Assembly: GCA_030698645.1 (NCBI GenBank)
Contig: JAUYMV010000008.1
Span: 1-12,583, forward strand
Direction of reading: 5' to 3'
From: Mesorhizobium sp.
GTDB lineage: Bacteria > Pseudomonadota > Alphaproteobacteria > Rhizobiales > Rhizobiaceae
DNA: 12,583 bases
Numbering within the stretch: position 1 is the stretch's first letter; every line of letters begins with the position of its first letter. Positions 6,136-12,500 of this stretch are shown here, piece after piece. Below the pieces are notes generated by a model. That model was not told where the DNA came from, made no database searches, and was given only the letters and a program-made list of their open reading frames with translations. A program made the translations under genes and the position numbers.

Positions 6136-7122
6136 ATGGCGCACGATCATCACGACCACGACCCGCACGATCATCCGGACCATGCCGGCCATGATCACGC
6201 CGGCCATTTTGCCCATGATCACGCTCATGGCGCGGGGCACGACCATACGCATGGCGCCGACAAGACCCGCGTCCTGATCGCCGCGCTGCTGACCGGCGGC
6301 TTCATGATCGCCGAAGCGGTCGGCGGTGTGCTGACCGGGTCGCTGGCGCTGCTCGCCGACGCCGGCCACATGCTGACCGACTCCGTCTCCCTGGTGCTCG
6401 CCTGGTATGCCTTCAGCCTCGCCGGGCGCAAGGCGACGGGCCGGCTCACCTACGGCTTCGACCGCGTCAAGACGCTGGTCGCCTATTCCAACGGGCTGAC
6501 CATCTTCGGCATTGGTCTCTGGATCGTCGTCGAGGCTGCGCATCGCTTTGCCGACCCGCAGCCGGTCGCGGGCGCGCCGATGCTGGCGATCGCCGGCGTC
6601 GGGCTCGCCGTCAATATCGCCGCCTTCCTGGTGCTGCATGGCGGCGACCGCGAGAACCTCAACATGCGCGGCGCGCTGCTACATGTCGCGGGCGACCTGC
6701 TCGGGTCCGTCGCGGCGCTTGCCGCCGCGCTCGTCATCATCCTGACCGGCTGGTATCCGATCGACCCTATCCTGTCGGCGCTGGTGGCGGTCATCCTGTT
6801 CAGGAGCGCCTGGTCGCTGGTGCGCGACGCCGGCCATGTGCTGCTCGAGGGCGTGCCGGCCAGGCTCGATCGCGACGCAGTGGCCCGCGACATCGAGGCG
6901 AGCGTTCCGCATGTCGTCGAGGTGCACCACATGCATGTCTGGTCGCTGGACGGCACGCGCAACATGGCGACGCTGCATGCCTGCCTTTCCGACGGCGCGA
7001 ATGCCACGACCGCGATCACGGCGATCAAACAGCGGCTTGCAACGCGGCACGGCATCGGCCATGCCACGGTGGAGGCAGAATATGGCGTCTGCGCCGACGG
7101 CGAGGCGGCGCACCAACATTGA
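6136..7122 (+). CDS. CDF family divalent metal cation exporter with His-rich N-terminus (ZitB/CzcD/DmeF-like)
   Basis: A 328-aa inner-membrane exporter. CDF proteins swap Zn, Co, Ni or Cd for protons across the membrane. The first 40 residues hold 16 His in HDH-type repeats, a cytosolic metal-binding tail. Membrane segments run from about 46 to 228. The paired transport-site motifs are in TM2 (DAGHMLTD, His78 and Asp82, with Asp75) and TM5 (HVAGD, His183 and Asp187), the HD-HD arrangement usually linked to zinc. The cytoplasmic C-terminal domain has the family signature VHHMHVWSLDG (263-273) and further His at 281, 305 and 309. The start is ATG 6136, with GGAG 8 nt upstream inside a hairpin. 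No metalloregulator gene is adjacent. The SDR gene begins 20 nt after the stop, so read-through is possible. Metal specificity is unresolved. Confidence 0.92.
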   Translation: MAHDHHDHDPHDHPDHAGHDHAGHFAHDHAHGAGHDHTHGADKTRVLIAALLTGGFMIAEAVGGVLTGSLALLADAGHMLTDSVSLVLAWYAFSLAGRKATGRLTYGFDRVKTLVAYSNGLTIFGIGLWIVVEAAHRFADPQPVAGAPMLAIAGVGLAVNIAAFLVLHGGDRENLNMRGALLHVAGDLLGSVAALAAALVIILTGWYPIDPILSALVAVILFRSAWSLVRDAGHVLLEGVPARLDRDAVARDIEASVPHVVEVHHMHVWSLDGTRNMATLHACLSDGANATTAITAIKQRLATRHGIGHATVEAEYGVCADGEAAHQH

Positions 7123-7142
7123 GACCACATGGGAGGGATTGC

Positions 7143-7898
7143 ATGGCTGGACGGCTGAAGGGCAAGATCGCGGTGGTGACCGCGGCGGGGCAGGGCATCG
7201 GGCGGGCGATCGCCGAGGCGTTCGTCGCGGAGGGCGCGATGGTGCATGCCTCCGACGTCGCGGACGGCAAGCTGGCCGGCTTCGCCGGAGGCAAAGCCAG
7301 GCTCGACGTGCTGTCGAGCGCGGCGGTCGACGACTACGCGGCCGCCGTCGGCGAAATCGACATCTTGGTCAACGTCGCCGGCTTCGTGCACCACGGCACC
7401 GTGCTGGACACGTCGGACAAGGATATCGACTTCTCCTTCGACCTCAACGTCAAGTCGATGCACCGTATGATCCGCGCCTTCCTGCCCGGCATGCTCGCGC
7501 GGGCCAAGGCGAGCGGCCACTCCGGCTCGATCATCAATCTGTCATCGGGCGCCTCGTCGTTGAAGGGCGCGCCTAACCGCTACGCCTACGGCACGACCAA
7601 GGCGGCCGTCATCGGGCTGACCAAGTCGGTCGCCGTCGACTTCATCCGCCAGGGCATCCGCTGCAACGCGATCTGCCCCGGCACCGTGCGCTCGCCCTCC
7701 TGGGAGGCGCGCGTCGAGGAACTCGGCAAGACGGTCGGCGGCACCGACAAGGCGATGGAGATGTTCGTCTCGCGCCAGCCGATGGGGCGCGTCGGCGAGG
7801 CGTCGGAGATCGCCGCGCTGGCGCTCTACCTCGCCTCCGACGAATCGGCCTTCACCACGGGGACGGCCATTCCCATCGACGGCGGCTGGACGCTATGA
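7143..7898 (+). CDS. SDR oxidoreductase of the DHRS6/BDH2 (2-keto-3-deoxy-fuconate dehydrogenase-like) group
   Basis: A 251-aa NAD(P)-dependent dehydrogenase. The start is ATG 7143, behind GGGAGGG (about 7131-7137). Motifs are TAAGQGIG (13-20), Asp38 after beta-2 (favours NAD), NVAG (77-80), Ser134/135, Tyr149-x3-Lys153 (YGTTK), and PG at 179-180. The stretches NVAGFVHHGTVLD (77-89), NRYAYGTTKAAVIGLTKSVA (145-164) and IRCNAICPGTV (172-182) closely resemble human DHRS6/BDH2 from memory. That enzyme oxidises short hydroxy acids, and bacterial relatives include L-2-keto-3-deoxyfuconate 4-dehydrogenase. Its stop overlaps the next start (ATGA, 7895-7898), and that gene overlaps denD. A role in sugar-acid or hydroxy-acid oxidation is inferred; the exact substrate is open. 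Confidence 0.87.
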   Translation: MAGRLKGKIAVVTAAGQGIGRAIAEAFVAEGAMVHASDVADGKLAGFAGGKARLDVLSSAAVDDYAAAVGEIDILVNVAGFVHHGTVLDTSDKDIDFSFDLNVKSMHRMIRAFLPGMLARAKASGHSGSIINLSSGASSLKGAPNRYAYGTTKAAVIGLTKSVAVDFIRQGIRCNAICPGTVRSPSWEARVEELGKTVGGTDKAMEMFVSRQPMGRVGEASEIAALALYLASDESAFTTGTAIPIDGGWTL

Positions 7899-8101
7899 TG
7901 GACGCGAAGAGCCGCAACGCGGCGATCGCCGCCGCCATCATCCTCGGCGGCTTCGGCCTGGTTGCCTTCTACCTGCCGACGATCATGCTGTTCATCGGCG
8001 ACCGCTCGCCGGTGGCCGCCGGCATCGTCGGCGTCGCCTTCGTGCTCGCCTTCTTCGCCGTGTTCTGGCTGAGGGGCCGCAGCACCGGGGGAGACGCCTG
8101 A
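7895..8101 (+). CDS. Small two-helix membrane protein between SDR and denD
   Basis: A 68-aa protein of unrecognised family. It begins in the SDR stop (ATGATG; ATG 7895 or 7898, both in frame) and its TGA (8099-8101) shares the A of the denD ATG. The short basic N-terminus MMDAKSRN is followed by a hydrophobic segment at about 9-34 and another at about 38-59, joined by GDRSP. A positively charged RGR follows, then a short polar tail. Codon choice matches its neighbours. The tight coupling on both sides argues that it is a real gene and made in proportion with two soluble dehydrogenases. Possible roles are a transporter small subunit, a membrane anchor or a quality-control peptide; none can be shown from sequence. 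Confidence 0.75.
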   Translation: MMDAKSRNAAIAAAIILGGFGLVAFYLPTIMLFIGDRSPVAAGIVGVAFVLAFFAVFWLRGRSTGGDA

Positions 8102-9084
8102 TGCGCGTACTGATGACGGGCGCGGCCGGCATGGTCGGCCGCAAGCTGACGGACCGGCTGGTCAGGGACGGGACGCTCAATGGCCGCGCCATCACGGCGC
8201 TCGACCTGCACGACATCGTGCCGCCCGCAAGCGTCGATCTGCCGGGCGCGGCCGTCTCGGTTCATTCGGGCGACCTGGCGGAGCCGGGCGCGGCCGCCGC
8301 GCTGACAGCCGCCAAGCCGGACGTGATCTTCCATCTCGCTGGCGTCGTGTCGGGCGAGGCGGAGGCCGATTTCGACAAGGGCTACCGGGTCAATCTCGAC
8401 GCGACGCGGGCGCTGTTCGACGCGATCCGGCTCGCCGCCTACGTTCCGCGCGTCGTCTTCACCTCGTCGATCGCCGTATTCGGGGCGCCGTTTCCGGAGA
8501 TCATCCCGGACGAGTTCCACGCGACGCCGCTGACCTCCTACGGCGCGCAGAAGCTGATGGCCGAGACGCTGCTCGCCGACTACACGCGGCGCGGCTTCTT
8601 CGACGGGATCGGCATACGCCTGCCGACGATCTGCGTCAGGCCGGGCAAGCCGAACCTGGCGGCGTCGGGCTTCTTCTCCGGAATCATCCGCGAGCCGCTG
8701 GCGGGGAAGGAGGCCATCCTGCCCGTGCCGCGCTCGGTGGTGCACACCCATGCCAGCCCGCGCTCGGCGGTGAATTTTCTCATCCGCGCCGCCGAGATCG
8801 ACGGGGCGCTGGTCGGGCCGAGGCGGAACCTGACCATGCCCGGCGTCGGCGTGACGGTCGGCGAGCAGATCGAGGCGCTGGAGCGCATCGCCGGCGGCGA
8901 CGCGGTGAAGCTGATCCGCGAGGAGCCGGACGCGACGATCTGGGCGATCGTTCAGGGCTGGCCGACGCGCTTTGCCGCGACGCGGGCGCGGGCGCTGGGG
9001 TTTGCGGCGGAGACGAGCTTCGACGAGATCATCCGGGCGCATATCGAGGACGAGCTGGAGGCGTCTCGCGCTTCGTCATCCTAG
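8101..9084 (+). CDS. denD: D-erythronate dehydrogenase-like NAD-dependent epimerase/dehydratase family protein (DenD)
   Basis: A 327-aa extended SDR. DenD oxidises D-erythronate to 2-oxo-tetronate with NAD (family knowledge). Visible motifs are TGAAGMVG (6-13), Asp35 at the end of beta-2, HLAGVVSGEAEADFDKGY (78-95), the TSS catalytic segment (121-123), and Tyr147-x3-Lys151 (SYGAQK). The segment from IRLPTICVRPGKPN (172-185) to the HTHASPRSAVNF region matches the DenD group as I know it. It starts at ATG 8101, overlapping the preceding stop. The last four or five codons and the TAG stop (9082-9084) fall within the arm of a large inverted repeat, so the natural C-terminus may have been replaced. 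The usual partners OtnK, OtnC and OtnI are not in the window. Enzyme family is solid; substrate is probable. Confidence 0.82.
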   Translation: MRVLMTGAAGMVGRKLTDRLVRDGTLNGRAITALDLHDIVPPASVDLPGAAVSVHSGDLAEPGAAAALTAAKPDVIFHLAGVVSGEAEADFDKGYRVNLDATRALFDAIRLAAYVPRVVFTSSIAVFGAPFPEIIPDEFHATPLTSYGAQKLMAETLLADYTRRGFFDGIGIRLPTICVRPGKPNLAASGFFSGIIREPLAGKEAILPVPRSVVHTHASPRSAVNFLIRAAEIDGALVGPRRNLTMPGVGVTVGEQIEALERIAGGDAVKLIREEPDATIWAIVQGWPTRFAATRARALGFAAETSFDEIIRAHIEDELEASRASSS

Positions 9085-9256
9085 GGCGGAGCAGGCCGAA
9101 GGCCGTCGCGGAGACCCTGGGATCCATGCCGTGATCTGTGGCCGGATCGCGACGGTCGGGACCTTGGGAGGCTAACCGTAGCCGGTGTGCACCTGTCTGC
9201 CTCAGGGCACGGATCCCGGGGTCTGCGCTCCTGCTCCGCCCTAGGATGACGAAGCG
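9069..9256. repeat. 188-bp inverted-repeat (palindromic intergenic) element
   Basis: The outer arms 9069-9095 and 9230-9256 are perfect 27-bp inverted complements, with CCTAGG at 9080-9085 inside the arm. After offsets of 16 and 5 nt, inner arms 9112-9134 and 9202-9224 pair with only 3 mismatches in 23. The whole could fold as one long hairpin. Translation in any frame gives only repeat-type peptides. It resembles the GGATCC-containing palindromic elements scattered in Mesorhizobium-like genomes (recollection). The left arm runs into the end of denD. Confidence 0.85.
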
Positions 9257-9401
9257 GTGGCGGGGCCGACGCAGCACCGTTGCGCGAGACGTGATGCTTG
9301 CTTCAGTCCAGGACGTTTCCGGACCGTCGCGCTGCCCCTCATCCCACCTTCTCCCCGTATAGAGACGGGGAGAAGGAGAGGCGCCAGGCGGGCGGAGGTC
9401 G
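9085..9401. other. 317-nt intergenic region between convergent denD and nicO-family genes
   Basis: The region holds most of the 188-bp inverted repeat (to 9256) and a 12-bp-arm palindrome (9347-9376). Bases 9257-9346 show no gene or clear signal. Both flanking genes end here, so no promoter is needed; the palindromes may act as transcript ends. Confidence 0.7.
9347..9376. repeat. Palindromic repeat, copy 1 (CCTTCTCCCCGT arms)
   Basis: CCTTCTCCCCGT (9347-9358), loop ATAGAG, then ACGGGGAGAAGG (9365-9376): a perfect 12-bp stem. The identical arms recur at 12392-12417 with a 2-nt loop. It lies 26 nt past the stop of the NicO-family gene and may stop or stabilise transcripts from both convergent genes, although no T-run is present. 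Confidence 0.8.
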
Positions 9402-10577
9402 CTAGACGCTAAGCGCCGCGATCAGCAGGGTGAGGCCGATCAGGAAGACGAAGGCGGCGCCGCCGATCTCGATGGTGTGGTGAACGCGGTTGCCGGCGCG
9501 GCCGTCCCCGGCGAGCGCCACGGCCCAGTTCTTGGCTGTGACGGCGATCGTCGCCAGGGCGGCGACGGTGATGCCGGTGCCGAGCGCCATGGCGAGTACC
9601 GAGGCGATGCCGGCGAGCCACAATCCGTTCAGGAAGGCGAAGGTGAGCACGATCAGCGCGCCCGAGCAGGGCCGGATGCCGACAGCCGCCACCGCCGACC
9701 AGGCGGTGCGCCAGTCGAAGCGGTCGCCGGAGAGCAGCGCCGGGTCCGGCGCGTGGCTGTGGCCGCAATGCTCGTCGTGCACGTGGCCGGCGTGGTCGTG
9801 AGCGGCGTGGGCGTGGTCGGCGTGGTCGTGATGGGCATGGCCGGCATGGTCGTGAGAGCCGTGACCATGCGCATGATCGTGATGCGCGTGGCTGGCGGCG
9901 TGGGAATGGGCATGTGCCTCTGAACGCGCGTGGCCATGGTCGTGCGCGCCGTGATCATGGCCGCCATGGGCAGCATGTGCATGCGCGCTGGCCGCCGACA
10001 GGCTGTGCGCCCGGCCGCCGAGGCGTGCCATCAGTGGGCGGGCGGCTTTCTTCCACAACAGCCAGGCGCCGAAGGCGGTGATCAGCGCGTAGCTGGCGAT
10101 CTCGAGGAAATAGGTCGCGTCGGTCATCGAGATGGCGGTGCCGCGCAGCGCGAAGTAGACCAGCGTCATGACGACGATGGCGGTCGCCGCCTGCAGGAAG
10201 GCGGAGACGAAGGAGAGCATGACGCCGCGCCTGAGCGCCACTTCGTTGGCCAGCATGTAGGACGAGATGACCGCCTTGCCGTGGCCGGGGCCGGCGGCGT
10301 GGAAGATGCCATAGGCGAACGACAGGCCGACGAGCAGCCAGGCGCCGGAGCCGCCGTCGCGCATGGTGCGCATCGCGCCGGTGAGCTGGCGGTAAAAACC
10401 CTGCTGCTGGGCGTTGATCCAGTTGGTGACCTGGTGGAACAGCCCGGTCGAGGGCAGCACCGCCTCGTTGGTGCCGATGCCGAGCGAGCTCTGCGCATGC
10501 GCGTGGCCGAGGAAATGCGTCAGCACATAGGTGATCGCGAGAAGCGCGAAGACGGCGCGGATGGTGGTCTTCTTCAC
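9402..10577 (-). CDS. NicO-family nickel/cobalt transporter (RcnA/HoxN-like) with large His-rich loop
   Basis: A 391-aa polytopic membrane protein. The start is GTG (10577-10575), giving MKKTTIRAVFALLAITYVL, an export signal or first helix; AAGGA lies about 10 nt upstream. The NicO signature is FHAAGPGHGKAVISSYMLA (92-110), and a second conserved segment is GIRPCSGALIVLTFAFLNG (300-318). Residues 191-275 form a hydrophilic loop with 33 His, plus Asp/Gly/Ala, between the two halves; such loops bind Ni, Co or Zn. About six to eight membrane helices are expected. Family members either import nickel for urease or hydrogenase or export Ni/Co (RcnA); the long His loop leans towards efflux or buffering, but direction cannot be settled here. 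The gene lies 5 nt after the DUF1007 gene stop, so they form an operon. Confidence 0.9.
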   Translation of the reverse strand: MKKTTIRAVFALLAITYVLTHFLGHAHAQSSLGIGTNEAVLPSTGLFHQVTNWINAQQQGFYRQLTGAMRTMRDGGSGAWLLVGLSFAYGIFHAAGPGHGKAVISSYMLANEVALRRGVMLSFVSAFLQAATAIVVMTLVYFALRGTAISMTDATYFLEIASYALITAFGAWLLWKKAARPLMARLGGRAHSLSAASAHAHAAHGGHDHGAHDHGHARSEAHAHSHAASHAHHDHAHGHGSHDHAGHAHHDHADHAHAAHDHAGHVHDEHCGHSHAPDPALLSGDRFDWRTAWSAVAAVGIRPCSGALIVLTFAFLNGLWLAGIASVLAMALGTGITVAALATIAVTAKNWAVALAGDGRAGNRVHHTIEIGGAAFVFLIGLTLLIAALSV

Positions 10578-10582
10578 GGGAG

Positions 10583-11248
10583 CTATCCTTGCGCTGCGCA
10601 GGTCAGTTCGAGACGCGTGGCGAAAATCTTGCTGAGGTCGGTGCCGGACGGGTCGGTGAAGAACTCCTCCGTCAGGCTGCCCTGGTTCTGCGCGATGGCC
10701 TCGTCGGGATCGGGCCGGACGACGGCGCGGGTGCAGGACGCCGGCAGGCCCTCGACCGCCATGTTGTCGTCGTCGAGGAAATCGATCGCCGTGTAGAAGG
10801 TCGGGTCGTAGACGCCGAAGTCCACCTTGCCGGAGAGCTTCAACGGCTCCTTCGGCGTCGATTCGAACAGGATGATCAGCTGGTTGTCGATGAACTGCGC
10901 GATCAGCGTCGCCGGCGGCTGCATCTTCACGTCCTTGCCGTCGACCGCGACGAGCTGGAAATAGTCATATTCGGCAAGCGAGGCGAACACCGTCTCGGCG
11001 ACCTCCTGCAGTTCGGCATCGTCGAGCTTCAAATCCTGGTTCTTGTCGAACTCGACCAGGACGGTGGAGGAGAACAGATCGTCGAAGCGCCACAGATGCT
11101 TCAGCGACCGGACGGTGGCGCCGCCCTCGACGACGACGTCGAGCCTGGCTTCGGCGAAGACGTGCGGATGGACGAAGGCCGGCGTCGCGGACAGAAGCCC
11201 GGCGCCGAGGCCAAGGGCCATGATGGTCAGCCGTCTGGCAGGGTGCAT
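10583..11248 (-). CDS. DUF1007 family secreted protein with EF-hand-like loop
   Basis: A 221-aa protein. The signal peptide (about 1-26, core IMALGLGAGLLSATPAF) is followed at once by HPHVF (27-31), the diagnostic start of mature DUF1007 proteins and a possible metal ligand. Residues 68-79, DKNQDLKLDDAE, match a canonical EF-hand calcium loop at positions 1, 3, 5, 8, 9 and 12, with Leu in place of Gly at position 6. Cys172 and Cys217 could form a disulfide. Likely periplasmic. DUF1007 genes very often precede NicO-type transporters, and here the next gene starts 5 nt after the TAG. A role in delivering or sensing the transported metal is inferred. The start is ATG (11248-11246), with GAGG about 10 nt upstream. 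Confidence 0.88.
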   Translation of the reverse strand: MHPARRLTIMALGLGAGLLSATPAFVHPHVFAEARLDVVVEGGATVRSLKHLWRFDDLFSSTVLVEFDKNQDLKLDDAELQEVAETVFASLAEYDYFQLVAVDGKDVKMQPPATLIAQFIDNQLIILFESTPKEPLKLSGKVDFGVYDPTFYTAIDFLDDDNMAVEGLPASCTRAVVRPDPDEAIAQNQGSLTEEFFTDPSGTDLSKIFATRLELTCAAQG

Positions 11249-11337
11249 CTCACGAACCTCAGTCGCGTCGGGGCGGGAGTGTCAGGGGTCTACCACAAAG
11301 CGGGCGAAAATGGGACACCGCCTGCGACCGAAACGCC

Positions 11338-11352
11338 CAGGCGGGGCGCCTG
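11338..11352. other. Short GC-rich hairpin downstream of the LysR gene
   Basis: CAGGCG (11338-11343), GGG, CGCCTG (11347-11352): a 6-bp perfect stem 22 nt after the LysR stop. On the minus strand it is followed by GGGCGTTTC, with only three T, so it is at best a weak terminator. The rest of the 126-nt gap must hold the promoter of the DUF1007-NicO operon, but I see no convincing -35/-10 pair or riboswitch there. Confidence 0.35.
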
Positions 11353-11374
11353 CCGGAGCGGGTGGCGTCCGGCT

Positions 11375-12295
11375 TCACCCGGCCGGCGCGCGCGCGTCGC
11401 GGTCGGCGCGTTCCTTGAACCATTGCACCAGATAATCGACGAAGACGCGCACCTTGGCGGGCAGATAGCGGCGGTGCGGGTAGACCGCGTAGATGCCGCC
11501 GCCGGCCGGCACGAAATCCTCGAGCACGGCGACGAGCGAGCCGTCGGCAAGCGAAGGCTCGGCGATGAAATCGGGCAGCGTGACGAAGCCGAGGCCGGCC
11601 GCCGCGGCCGAACGCGCGGCGAGCGGGCTGTTCACCTCCATGCGGCCGGTGACCGAGACGCTCACCATCTCGCCATTGTCGCCCAGGAACGGCCAGTTCG
11701 ACAGCCAGCGGCCATTGGTGTCGATGACGCAGGGCAGCTTCGCCAGATCCTGCGGCTTCCGCGGCGTGCCGACGCGGGCGATCAGCTCCGGCGCGGCGCA
11801 GACGCGGATGCCGAAGGGCGCCAGGCGGCGCGCGATGAGCGAGGAATTCTCCAGCCGCGAGATGCGGATGGCGAGGTCGAAGCCTTCCTCGACGAGGTCG
11901 ACGAAACGGTCGTCGAGCTGGATGTCGAGCACGATGTCGGGATAGGTTTTCGCGAAATCGATCAGCGACTGGCCGATCGGCGCGTCGGCGAAGGTGCGCG
12001 GGGCGGAGAGCTTTATCCGGCCGCGCACGTCGCCCGACGAATCGCGCACCAGCTCGGCCAGGCTGTCGATCTCGCGAATGATCTCGAGGGCGCGCTTGTA
12101 GTAGGTGTGGCCGGCCTCGGTCAGCGAGAACTGGCGCGTGGTGCGGTTGAGCAGCAGGGCGCCCAGCTCGTCCTCCAGTTCGCGGACATATTTCGACAGA
12201 AGCGCCTTGGACCGCCCGATCTTGCGCGCGGCGGCGGAAAAGCCCTCGGCTTCCACCACGTCGATGAAGGCGCGCATGCGGGTCAGCGTGTCCAA
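11375..12295 (-). CDS. LysR family transcriptional regulator
   Basis: A 306-aa protein of standard length. The start is TTG (12295-12293), because it gives the usual LTTR N-terminus MDTLTRMRAFIDVVEAEGFS; GGAG lies about 10 nt upstream. An internal ATG six codons later is possible. The winged helix-turn-helix (about 1-60) includes FSAAARKIGRSKALLSKYVRELE, although LTTRs more often have SqpavSr at the recognition helix. LNRTTRQFSLTEAGHTYY (49-66) is the family wing. The co-inducer domain (about 90-295) has the periplasmic-binding-protein-like fold, with DLAIRISRLENSSLIARRLA (140-159) typical of the subgroup. The ligand is unknown. The next gene downstream, on the same strand, is the DUF1007-NicO pair, 126 nt away; a regulatory link is possible but not shown. 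Confidence 0.92.
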   Translation of the reverse strand: MDTLTRMRAFIDVVEAEGFSAAARKIGRSKALLSKYVRELEDELGALLLNRTTRQFSLTEAGHTYYKRALEIIREIDSLAELVRDSSGDVRGRIKLSAPRTFADAPIGQSLIDFAKTYPDIVLDIQLDDRFVDLVEEGFDLAIRISRLENSSLIARRLAPFGIRVCAAPELIARVGTPRKPQDLAKLPCVIDTNGRWLSNWPFLGDNGEMVSVSVTGRMEVNSPLAARSAAAAGLGFVTLPDFIAEPSLADGSLVAVLEDFVPAGGGIYAVYPHRRYLPAKVRVFVDYLVQWFKERADRDARAPAG

Positions 12296-12311
12296 GGGCG
12301 AAACTCTCCGT

Positions 12312-12330
12312 CGTTCGGGAATTGGGAACG
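12312..12330. promoter_or_regulatory. Candidate LysR-type box (T-N11-A dyad)
   Basis: CGTTC (12312-12316) and GAACG (12326-12330) are inverted around 9 nt, giving T12315-N11-A12327, the general LTTR motif. It lies 17-35 nt upstream of the LysR TTG start, where autoregulatory sites usually sit. A related GAATCGTTC follows at 12340-12348. Short dyads arise by chance, so this is tentative. Confidence 0.35.
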
Positions 12331-12391
12331 GGCGGGCGAGAATCGTTCAGGAAAGCGGTGGGGTCAAGGGCGGGAGCCGGGGCGGCTTTTT

Positions 12392-12417
12392 CCTTCTCCC
12401 CGTTCACGGGGAGAAGG
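12392..12417. repeat. Palindromic repeat, copy 2 (CCTTCTCCCCGT arms)
   Basis: CCTTCTCCCCGT (12392-12403), TC, ACGGGGAGAAGG (12406-12417). The arms are identical to those at 9347-9376; only the loop differs. It sits between the partial gene at the right edge and the LysR gene, both on the minus strand. The remaining bases in 12331-12500 show nothing else clear. Confidence 0.8.
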
Positions 12418-12500
12418 GGACTGAACCCGCCGCCGTCGCGCCACGCCGAAAAGCCCTTTGCGGGCCAGCATCTCCTGTCCTGTCAGAAATTTCCCGGCCA

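Noticed and set aside
4984..6639. Long open minus-strand frame across vapB and antisense to the GNAT and CDF genes
   Set aside because: Only the last 106 codons (vapB) have protein-like content. The rest is antisense to two clearly recognised genes and has Arg/Gly-rich GC-frame composition.
7969..9042. Minus-strand frame antisense to denD and the small membrane protein gene
   Set aside because: Arg/Asp-rich shadow translation. The plus-strand genes have motifs, overlaps and ribosome binding sites.
9029..9277. Short minus-strand frame within the inverted repeat, reading VILGRSRSADPGIRA
   Set aside because: Peptides of this kind come from translating rhizobial palindromic repeats and are not genes.
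9740..9990. Repetitive GC-rich tract that could suggest a tandem repeat or CRISPR array
   Set aside because: It is the coding sequence of the His-rich loop of the NicO protein. Units are irregular His/Asp/Ala/Gly codons with no spacer structure.
11249..11374. Possible cobalamin or NiCo riboswitch before the DUF1007-NicO operon
   Set aside because: The gap is only 126 nt, and no conserved riboswitch core or multi-stem layout could be found by eye.
10589..12424. 611-codon plus-strand open frame over the DUF1007 and LysR region
   Set aside because: It lies antisense to two well-supported genes and has the Arg/Asp/Gly/Val-rich composition typical of GC-rich shadow frames. No domain is recognisable.
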